From: Aquabacterium sp.
Lineage (GTDB): Bacteria > Pseudomonadota > Gammaproteobacteria > Burkholderiales > Burkholderiaceae_C
Reading direction: 5' to 3'
DNA length: 64,000 bases
NCBI GenBank assembly: GCA_030654395.1
Contig: JAURXM010000111.1
Span: 1-64,000, forward strand
Shown: piece by piece, positions 56,191 to 64,000 of the stretch
How the letters are laid out: each line of letters starts with the position of its first letter
Numbering within the stretch: position 1 is the first letter of the stretch
The notes under the pieces: model-generated
The model's input: only the letters and a program-made list of their open reading frames with translations
What the model was told of the DNA's origin: nothing
Databases searched by the model: none
Translations under genes and position numbers: made by a program

Positions 56191-56838
56191 GCTAGGTGGG
56201 GGCATCACGGGAGCCACGATGGGTGCGTCTAAGGCGCTCAGAACAGCTTGTACAAAGGCCGTCACCGTGGGGGTGAGGTCGCTCAAGTGGTCCGCTTGAC
56301 CTTGCTCGATGGCCTGCAGGATCAGCTCGTTGATGCCGCCGACCACGGCCGTGGCCATCGCCGGGCTTAATGGCTTTTTCAGTGGCTCCAGTACGCGAAA
56401 TGCGTCGACCTGCATGATCAAAAAATCAGCAAAGCGCTGCCACAAACGGCGACGCAAGGCCAGTCCGGCAGGGCCGATACTGAGCAGGTCGATGTACAGC
56501 GCTTGAACGAGTGCTGGTTGCGTCTCTAGGCTGCTTAAAAAAGCGTGCGTCACGCTGCGCAACTGCGCAACCCAGTCCTCACCGAACTGGTAGCTGGCCG
56601 CAATCAGCGCCAAGGTTTGCTCACTCAGGCGCTCACCCAGTGCCAGTAGACAGGCATCTTTGCTCTCGAAGTGCTCATAAAACGTGCGCTTGGAGACACG
56701 GGCACGCGCCACGATGTCGGCGATCGTGAGTTCGGTGTAGGCGCGATCGACCAAGGCCGCAGCCAAGCCGTCAAGCAAACGAGGGCGGTAGGGCGTGGCT
56801 TGGGGTGAGGGGTTGCGGACGAGGTTGGGGGGAGCCAT
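56182..56838 (-). CDS. TetR/AcrR-family transcriptional regulator
   Basis: One-component regulator of 218 residues. The helix-turn-helix (about 22-68) includes ELTIADIVARARVSKRTFYE and HFESKDACLLAL; the C-terminal domain is a helical bundle of TetR_C type. It is convergent with the FAH gene, overlapping by 9 bp, and divergent from the SHP cytochrome gene across about 150 bp. Its targets are uncertain; both neighbouring units are candidates. The ligand is unknown. Confidence 0.9.
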   Translation of the reverse strand: MAPPNLVRNPSPQATPYRPRLLDGLAAALVDRAYTELTIADIVARARVSKRTFYEHFESKDACLLALGERLSEQTLALIAASYQFGEDWVAQLRSVTHAFLSSLETQPALVQALYIDLLSIGPAGLALRRRLWQRFADFLIMQVDAFRVLEPLKKPLSPAMATAVVGGINELILQAIEQGQADHLSDLTPTVTAFVQAVLSALDAPIVAPVMPPPSSA

Positions 56839-56939
56839 GATTTTTTGTGAGCATCATGGTACACGCCTTATTTCGCCCAAAAAGCGATGAACAGCATCGC
56901 TGCGCCGATGAACGCGCCGACCTCATAGCGCTCGACCGT

Positions 56940-56956
56940 TTTAAGAAAGCCCTAAG
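56940..56956 (+). promoter_or_regulatory. PmrA/QseB-like direct repeat before the SHP gene
   Basis: TTTAAG, 5 bp, CCTAAG: two half-sites at 11-bp spacing, close to the PmrA/QseB-type box YTTAAK-N5-YTTAAK. It lies 34 bp before the start of the cytochrome cluster, which encodes a QseBC-type system at its end. Direct autoregulation is inferred. Confidence 0.5.
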
Positions 56957-56990
56957 ACGCCCTCGGCATCATGGCCATCAAGGAGTCGCT

Positions 56991-57398
56991 ATGAACCCAT
57001 TCATCCATATCCGTCGGCTGTCGGCCGCCATCGTCGTCGCCCTGTGCCTGACGCTAGGTGCCCATGCCGATACGCCCGCCCAGTTGTTGAATCAGTACAG
57101 CGCACAAGCGGGTGTACGCCCGAACCCCGAACAAGGCAGGCTGTTTTTCAACGCCAGCCATGGACGTGACTGGCGCTGTGCCTCATGTCATGGCGAGGTG
57201 CCCACGCAAACCGGCAAGCATGCCTCAACGGGTAAGCCCATCGGCCCCATGGCGCCCGCCTTCAATCCAGCGCGTTTTACCGACGCGGCCAAGGTTGAAA
57301 AGTGGTTCCGCCGCAATTGCAATGACGTCGCGGGCAGAGCTTGCACCGCCGCCGAAAAAGCCGATGTGTTGAGTTGGTTATTGACGCTCAAAATCTGA
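56991..57398 (+). CDS. DUF1924 / sphaeroides haem protein (SHP)-like cytochrome c
   Basis: Periplasmic monohaem cytochrome of 135 residues with a signal peptide ending AHA (about residue 25). The haem site is CASCH (about 63-67). Downstream FRRNCNDVAGRACTAAEK matches the SHP family, in which an asparagine is an unusual, labile distal haem ligand and a nearby cysteine pair can form a disulphide; here Asn just before the first Cys is the candidate. Such proteins bind oxygen and other small ligands transiently. AAGGAG 6 bp before ATG 56991 fixes the start; the longer upstream frame is rejected. The next genes encode DHC and cytochrome b. Confidence 0.88.
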   Translation: MNPFIHIRRLSAAIVVALCLTLGAHADTPAQLLNQYSAQAGVRPNPEQGRLFFNASHGRDWRCASCHGEVPTQTGKHASTGKPIGPMAPAFNPARFTDAAKVEKWFRRNCNDVAGRACTAAEKADVLSWLLTLKI

Positions 57399-57414
57399 AC
57401 CGAAAGGCCCCACC

Positions 57415-57903
57415 ATGCGCAAACCATTGCACCCTTTGATCCACCAGACGATCTGGGTGGTGGCCGTTTCAGCCAGCTTGATCGGCGCTGCCGTGGCAGA
57501 TAAAGACAAGCGCGCCACACGCGTCCCTTTGCTGCCCAAATACCAGCAAGAGTGCGCCGCCTGCCATGTCGCCTATCCACCTGGCTTGTTGCCTGCGGCA
57601 TCGTGGCAACGTGTCGTGAGCGGCTTGTCTCGGCACTATGGTACGGACGCCTCAGTTGACCCCGCTACCGCCAAGCAATTGTCCGCATGGCTGACCGCCA
57701 ACGCAGGCAGCGGTCGACACGCTCGCCAAGCGCCACCTGAAGACCGCATTACCAAGTCCGCGTGGTTCCTGCGCGAACACGATGAGGTATCCGCAGGCAC
57801 GTGGCAGCGTCCCGCCATCAAGAGCGCGGCCAATTGTGCGGCCTGCCACACCGGTGCAGAACAAGGAGATTTCAATGAGCACACCGTCCACATCCCCCGC
57901 TAA
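57415..57903 (+). CDS. Di-haem cytochrome c (DHC family)
   Basis: Periplasmic electron carrier of 162 residues with an N-terminal signal or anchor (about 10-28). Two haem-binding sites are seen, CAACH at about 47 and CAACH at about 143, with the spacing of the DHC family. DHC is the known electron partner of SHP in Rhodobacter. It is 16 bp after the SHP gene, and its 3' end overlaps the cytochrome b gene by 29 bp, so the three proteins probably form a membrane-to-periplasm chain. Confidence 0.9.
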   Translation: MRKPLHPLIHQTIWVVAVSASLIGAAVADKDKRATRVPLLPKYQQECAACHVAYPPGLLPAASWQRVVSGLSRHYGTDASVDPATAKQLSAWLTANAGSGRHARQAPPEDRITKSAWFLREHDEVSAGTWQRPAIKSAANCAACHTGAEQGDFNEHTVHIPR

Positions 57904-58591
57904 GGTCTTGGTTTGGGATACCCCTGTGAGGGTCTTTCACTGGCTGCTGGTGCTTTGCTTTGCGGGCGCCTACCTCACGTCAGAGAGCGAGCGTTGGCGT
58001 TTGGTCCATGTCACATTGGGCTACACCATGGCGGGCTTGATCGGGTTTCGCGTGGTGTGGGGGCTGCTGGGCACACGCTATGCACGTTTCTCGCAGTTCG
58101 TGCGTGGGCCGTCTGCGGTGATGCGTTATGTGGCCACCTTGAAGCAAAGCCGCCCTGAGCATCACATGGGCCATAACCCGGCTGGTGCTTTGGCCATTGT
58201 GGCGCTGTTGAGCGTGGCGGCGGTCGTTGTCGCGACAGGCTGGGGCGCATTCAATGACGTGGGCGGGGAAGCCTTCGAGGAGCTCCATGAAATCGCTGCC
58301 AACCTGATGTTGGGCATCGTGGGTGTGCACATGGCGGGCGTGCTGATCAGCAGCTGGAAGCACCGCGAGAACCTGATCGGCGCGATGGTCACAGGCAAGA
58401 AGACCGGGCAGCCTGAAGACGGTATCCGCAGCCATTGGCGCAGCGTCGCCGTCTTGATCTTGCTTGCGGTGGCCGCATTTTGGTGGCAGCAGTGGCAAAA
58501 CGCACCCACTGAAGGCTATCCGGGCTCGGGCGGCACAGGTGCGGTGAGCATGAAAGGCGCCAAGCATGACAGCGATCATGATGACGACTGA
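57875..58591 (+). CDS. Cytochrome b561-type membrane protein
   Basis: Integral di-haem cytochrome b of the Ni-hydrogenase/b561 family, 238 residues. Four helices (about 16-38, 48-68, 100-125 and 145-170) carry the haem-ligand histidines in VFHWLLV, LVHVTLGYT, ELHEIAANLML and GVHMAGVL; a fifth helix lies near 195-212. A C-terminal hydrophilic tail ends in a His/Asp-rich stretch (AKHDSDHDDD). AAGGAG 7 bp before ATG 57875, inside the dhc gene, fixes the start. It likely passes electrons from the quinone pool to DHC and SHP. Confidence 0.9.
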   Translation: MSTPSTSPAKVLVWDTPVRVFHWLLVLCFAGAYLTSESERWRLVHVTLGYTMAGLIGFRVVWGLLGTRYARFSQFVRGPSAVMRYVATLKQSRPEHHMGHNPAGALAIVALLSVAAVVVATGWGAFNDVGGEAFEELHEIAANLMLGIVGVHMAGVLISSWKHRENLIGAMVTGKKTGQPEDGIRSHWRSVAVLILLAVAAFWWQQWQNAPTEGYPGSGGTGAVSMKGAKHDSDHDDD

Positions 58592-58614
58592 TCTCTAGGG
58601 GCATACTCACCACC

Positions 58615-59289
58615 ATGCGTATCTTGCTTGCTGAAGATGACTCCCTGCTCGGAGATGGCCTGCAGGCTGGTCTGCGCCAGCAGGGCTTCTTGGTTGACTG
58701 GGTGCGAGATGGCGAGGCCGCCGAGCGCGAACTGCGTGCACAGCCTTATGCGGCAGCCGTGCTCGATTTGGGTTTGCCTCTCAAGGATGGCCTTGATGTG
58801 CTGGCCGACATCCGCAAAGCGGGCGTGGCTATCCCGGTGCTGGTGTTGACAGCCCGCGATGCCGTGCCCGATCGGGTGCGCGGCTTGGACTTGGGGGCCG
58901 ATGACTACGTCATCAAACCCGTTGATCTGCAAGAGTTGGCTGCACGGCTGCGTGCACTGGTGCGCCGTGCGCATGGCCAGCCGCAGGAGAGTCTGAGCGC
59001 ACAAGAGGTCTTGCTTGACCCTGCCGCACGCTCTGTCCACCACAAAGGCGCCCTCGTGGTGTTGTCGGGCCGCGAGTTTGACCTGCTGCATGCCTTGATG
59101 CTCAATGCCGGTCGTGTCCTGTCACGTGAACAGCTGGAGCAACACCTCTACAGCTGGGGGCAGGAGGTAGAGAGCAACGCGGTTGAAGTCCACATTCACC
59201 ATCTGCGCCGCAAGCTCGGCAACGCGTTGATCCAAACCGTGCGTGGGGTTGGCTACATCTTGTCGCGAGACAAGCCTGTCGCGCCATGA
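58615..59289 (+). CDS. OmpR-family response regulator (QseB/PmrA type)
   Basis: DNA-binding regulator of 224 residues. The receiver domain (about 1-115) has acidic AEDDS and phospho-acceptor Asp51 in VLDLGLPLKDG; the winged-helix domain (about 125-220) includes VLSGREFDLLHALML, LSREQLEQHLYSWG and VEVHIHHLRRKLG. It starts 23 bp after the cytochrome b gene and overlaps the kinase start by 4 bp. Linkage of QseBC-like systems with SHP, DHC and cytochrome b has been reported in other proteobacteria. A matching direct-repeat box lies before the SHP gene. Confidence 0.94.
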   Translation: MRILLAEDDSLLGDGLQAGLRQQGFLVDWVRDGEAAERELRAQPYAAAVLDLGLPLKDGLDVLADIRKAGVAIPVLVLTARDAVPDRVRGLDLGADDYVIKPVDLQELAARLRALVRRAHGQPQESLSAQEVLLDPAARSVHHKGALVVLSGREFDLLHALMLNAGRVLSREQLEQHLYSWGQEVESNAVEVHIHHLRRKLGNALIQTVRGVGYILSRDKPVAP

Positions 59290-60641
59290 CGCAGCCCAAG
59301 TCCATACAAGGCCGATTGTTGCTGCTGGTGCTCGGTGCAGTGGTTGCTATCTGGCTGGCTACGGCCGTGCTGACGTGGTTCGATGCGAGACACGAACTCG
59401 ATGAATTGCTGGACAGCCATCTGGCTCAGGCGGCTTCTCTACTCGTTGTGCAACAGGCACGCGAGTTGGAGGAAGACGATCATGGCGTGGATGCGCCCAC
59501 GCTGCATCGTTATGCGCCGCAGGTGGCCTTTCAGGTCTTTCATGAAGGGCGCCTGTCCATGCGCACGGCCAACGCACCCGTCACGCCCATGATGGATGCA
59601 CAAGCACTTGCCCCCTCCGGGTTCAAAACTGTCCAGCTTGACGGCGTGGCGTGGCGGGTTTTTTCGACCTACGGCAGCAAGCACGATGTGCAGGTCTATG
59701 TGGGTGAGCGCATGGCGCCTCGCACCGCCATTTTGTGGGCTGTTTTGCGCAGCACGCTGTGGCCCATGCTCTTGGCTCTGCCATTGCTTGGTGTGGCGGT
59801 TTGGTGGGCCGTTCGACAAGGTCTGGCGCCACTGCGAGAGCTGGGTCGCTCGTTGGCCGAGCGTCAACCTCAGGCGCTGCAAGCCATGGTCATGCCCAGT
59901 GCCCCGTCCGAAATGACACCCATGCTGGATGCATTGAACGGCCTGTTCACCCGCATTGAAACGCTGATGGAGTCAGAGCGCCGCTTCACGGCCGACGCCG
60001 CGCACGAGTTGCGCACACCCATTGCCGCTATCCGAACACAAGCCCAAGTGGCGCTGGGTGAGTCGGATGACGCCGCCCGTCGCCATGCTTTGCAAGCCAC
60101 TTTGGCAGGATGTGACCGTGCCACGCGGCTGGTTGAGCAACTGTTGACATTGTCTCGACTAGAGGCCGGCGCCCAGGCCAACGCCACGCAGATTGACCTG
60201 CTTGAACTGGTCCGCCGTGTGGTGGCCGATATCGCACCGCAAGCCATCGACAAGCAACAGACCATCGAACTGGATGCCGCTGAGCGCTGTTTTATTGCCG
60301 GTGACGCCACCTTGCTGGCCGTGCTGATTCGCAATCTGGTCGATAACGCCATCCGGTATAGCCCGCCGCAGGCCACCATCCAGATCGGTTTGGCTCAGGG
60401 CCAAGGTCACATCACCTTGACAGTCGACGACGCAGGCCCCGGCTTGAGCGAGGCTGATCTCCTGCGCCTTGGCACCCGGTTTTTTCGGGTTCTGGGCAGT
60501 GGGCAAGAGGGCAGTGGCTTGGGCTGGTCCATCATCAAGCGGATTGCCTCCGTGCAAGGCGCAACCGTTCGCGTCAGCCGCTCACTCAAGCTGGGTGGCT
60601 TGGCCGTCGAGGTCACGTGGCCTGTCACGCAGGGTACTTGA
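59286..60641 (+). CDS. Sensor histidine kinase (QseC type)
   Basis: Membrane kinase of 451 residues, partner of the preceding regulator (ATGA overlap). TM1 (about 11-32), a periplasmic domain (about 33-160), TM2 (about 160-180), a short HAMP-like linker (about 180-230), HisKA with the phospho-accepting His at about 240 in TADAAHELRTPIAAIRTQ, and HATPase_c with LIRNLVDNAIRY, DDAGPGLSEADL and GSGLGWSIIKRI. It resembles QseC and PmrB kinases. The stop codon lies inside the first copy of the GGTACTTG-type repeat that precedes the next gene. Confidence 0.93.
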   Translation: MTQPKSIQGRLLLLVLGAVVAIWLATAVLTWFDARHELDELLDSHLAQAASLLVVQQARELEEDDHGVDAPTLHRYAPQVAFQVFHEGRLSMRTANAPVTPMMDAQALAPSGFKTVQLDGVAWRVFSTYGSKHDVQVYVGERMAPRTAILWAVLRSTLWPMLLALPLLGVAVWWAVRQGLAPLRELGRSLAERQPQALQAMVMPSAPSEMTPMLDALNGLFTRIETLMESERRFTADAAHELRTPIAAIRTQAQVALGESDDAARRHALQATLAGCDRATRLVEQLLTLSRLEAGAQANATQIDLLELVRRVVADIAPQAIDKQQTIELDAAERCFIAGDATLLAVLIRNLVDNAIRYSPPQATIQIGLAQGQGHITLTVDDAGPGLSEADLLRLGTRFFRVLGSGQEGSGLGWSIIKRIASVQGATVRVSRSLKLGGLAVEVTWPVTQGT

Positions 60642-60698
60642 CGGTACCACCTGACGCTGGGAGAATGGCATTCTGAATTGGTACTTGCTGGTACCAAT
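60633..60698. repeat. Duplicated operator-like repeat before the secreted hydrolase gene
   Basis: GGTACTTGACGGTACCA (60633-60649) and GGTACTTGCTGGTACCA (60680-60696) are 17-bp direct repeats with two differences, 47 bp apart. Each copy is itself an inverted repeat (GGTAC...GTACC); the second extends to perfect 8-bp arms ATTGGTAC and GTACCAAT around 6 bp. A possible promoter, TTGACG-N17-GAGAAT, starts in the first copy, so the two sites would flank the transcription start. Confidence 0.7.
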
Positions 60699-60729
60699 CT
60701 GCACTTTACAAAACTGAAGAGACCCCACC

Positions 60730-61725
60730 ATGCATGCAAACCCACTTTTCCTGCGCTTGAGCAGCTTGGCTGCGGCCTTCGCTGGTCTGACCTTGGCCAC
60801 AATCACGCCCACGTCCTTGCACGCCCAGCCTGTCACCGTGGTTGACGCCACCTTTGCGTGCCAGCAAACCACCTGTGACGCGGACTTGGTGCTGCCCACT
60901 CAAGTGCCTGGTGCACCCAAGCCACCTGTGATCATCATGGCGCACGGTTTTGGCCTTTTGAAGGATCACGGCTTGGCCCCGTTCGCCGATCGCTTCGTCA
61001 AAGCCGGTTTTGCTGTGGTGCGGTTTGATTACCGTGGATTTGGCAAAAGCGGTGGCGAGCCACGCCTCGTGGTCGACGGCAAGGCGCATGTCAAAGACTG
61101 GGTCGCAGCCATTGACGCCATCAGCAAACGCACCGACGTGGATGGTCAGCGCCTCGGTATCTGGGGCACCTCATACAGCGGTGGTCATGTCTTGGTGGCT
61201 GCTGCTGAGCGCCCAGACGTGGTCAAGGCCGTCAGCTCGCAGGTGCCTTTTGTGAACGGCATCTCCAGCAGCCTGAACTTTCCGATCAAGTATCAACCGC
61301 AGGCAGGCTTTTACGCCTTGCGTGATTTGACCCGTGGCAGCAAGGATGAACCCCTGTATGTGCCCATCGTCGCCAAAGATGGTTTTGCCGCCTTGGTCTG
61401 TGACGAGTGTTTCGATGGCTATACCGCGATCCACCCCAATGGCTTGGGCAATGACAACAAGGTGGCAGCACGGATCTTCATGACCCTGCCTTTTTACTTC
61501 CCAGGCAGCAGCGCGGCAGACGTCAAGGCGCCTACGCTCATGGTCGCCGCCGAGAACGACGGCCTGATCCCCATCTCCAAGGTGCGTGATGCAGCCAAGG
61601 CGCTCAAACATGGTGAATATGTTGAACTCAAGGGCGCGAACCACTTCTCGCCTTACACCGGCACCCTGTTTGAACAAGTGGTGAGCAAGCAAACCGCATT
61701 CTTCGTGCAGAACCTGATGCACTGA
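60730..61725 (+). CDS. Exported alpha/beta hydrolase
   Basis: Serine hydrolase of 331 residues with a signal peptide (cleavage probably after HAQ or LHA, about residue 32). The fold is shown by VIIMAHGFGLLKDHGLAPFA (oxyanion region), VVRFDYRGFGKSGGEPR, the nucleophile serine in IWGTSYSGGHV (about 149), a late aspartate in VAAENDGLIP and histidine in GANHFSPY. It resembles peptidase S15/dienelactone-hydrolase-type esterases; the substrate is unknown. It lies 88 bp after the kinase gene behind a duplicated operator-like repeat and ends in its own terminator, so it is probably regulated separately. Confidence 0.9.
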   Translation: MHANPLFLRLSSLAAAFAGLTLATITPTSLHAQPVTVVDATFACQQTTCDADLVLPTQVPGAPKPPVIIMAHGFGLLKDHGLAPFADRFVKAGFAVVRFDYRGFGKSGGEPRLVVDGKAHVKDWVAAIDAISKRTDVDGQRLGIWGTSYSGGHVLVAAAERPDVVKAVSSQVPFVNGISSSLNFPIKYQPQAGFYALRDLTRGSKDEPLYVPIVAKDGFAALVCDECFDGYTAIHPNGLGNDNKVAARIFMTLPFYFPGSSAADVKAPTLMVAAENDGLIPISKVRDAAKALKHGEYVELKGANHFSPYTGTLFEQVVSKQTAFFVQNLMH

Positions 61726-61738
61726 TGCAAGCGGGGCC

Positions 61739-61768
61739 AAGGCAACGTATCATGCTCGGTTGCCTTTT
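61739..61768 (+). terminator. Rho-independent terminator after the hydrolase gene
   Basis: AAGGCAAC and GTTGCCTT form an 8-bp stem with a 12-nt loop, followed by TTTTG, placed 13 bp after the hydrolase stop and before uvrA. Confidence 0.75.
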
Positions 61769-61782
61769 GTCTGCCCCGCCCG

Positions 61783-64000
<2,218 letters not shown>

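Noticed and set aside
56839..56880. TetR operator beside the regulator at 56182-56838
   Set aside because: The region around TGTACCATGATGCTCACA looks operator-like at its ends, but the two halves match poorly when compared with the reverse complement.

Overview
The window looks like chromosomal DNA of a betaproteobacterium of the order Burkholderiales, probably a member of Comamonadaceae or a close relative. This is inferred from the trimeric-porin type, the metX-metW pair, the liu operon led by a TetR regulator, PEP-CTERM proteins, the SHP/DHC/cytochrome b cluster and a moderately high G+C. No phylogenetic computation was possible. No rRNA, tRNA, insertion sequence, prophage or CRISPR array was seen. 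Coding density is very high and only one gap exceeds 300 bp (25960-26415).

Region 1 (1-11684) is a chemotaxis operon: a PAS-containing chemoreceptor cut by the window edge, cheW, cheR, cheD, cheB, two more receptors (one with a C-terminal sensory module) and a large CHASE/PAS hybrid histidine kinase. CheA and CheY are not in the window. Three further signalling genes lie elsewhere: an HD-GYP response regulator at 16.7 kb, a Cache/PAS histidine kinase at 18-20 kb and a 4HB receptor at 36.2 kb. Sequences matching the flagellar sigma-28 promoter with exact 11-bp spacing sit upstream of two receptors and the HD-GYP gene, and a weaker one precedes the kinase, so these loci may form one motility regulon.

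Region 2 (11655-16662) is an oxidative-cleavage cluster: TetR regulator, carotenoid oxygenase, AraC regulator, short-chain dehydrogenase and a rubber-oxygenase/MpaB-type protein. Region 3 (20360-28243) holds a Sco copper chaperone directly coupled to a 1591-residue lipoprotein. That protein fuses a copper-radical oxidase, a PKD domain, a YVTN propeller, a two-haem cytochrome c and a PA14 domain. Two tandem PEP-CTERM proteins follow on the other strand.

Region 4 (28279-36111) is a complete leucine/isovalerate (liu) operon headed by a TetR regulator with a palindromic operator, plus a divergent thioesterase. Region 5 (36225-46841) carries a chemoreceptor, recQ, a porin, metXW behind a SAM-II riboswitch with a terminator, a glutamate-synthase-like flavoprotein, a GST and a DUF898 membrane protein. 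Region 6 (46875-49925) has purB, a PEP-CTERM protein and pyrF.

Region 7 (49940-56838) may be the least described system. A 937-residue exported fusion of a parallel beta-helix with a two-haem cytochrome-like module is sandwiched between two FtsX/MacB-type permeases with no ATPase gene nearby, followed by a FAH-family enzyme and a TetR regulator. Region 8 (56991-60641) is an SHP-DHC-cytochrome b561 electron-transfer cluster with its own QseBC-type two-component system and a PmrA/QseB-like box. It is followed by a secreted alpha/beta hydrolase with a duplicated operator-like repeat, and by uvrA, cut by the window end.
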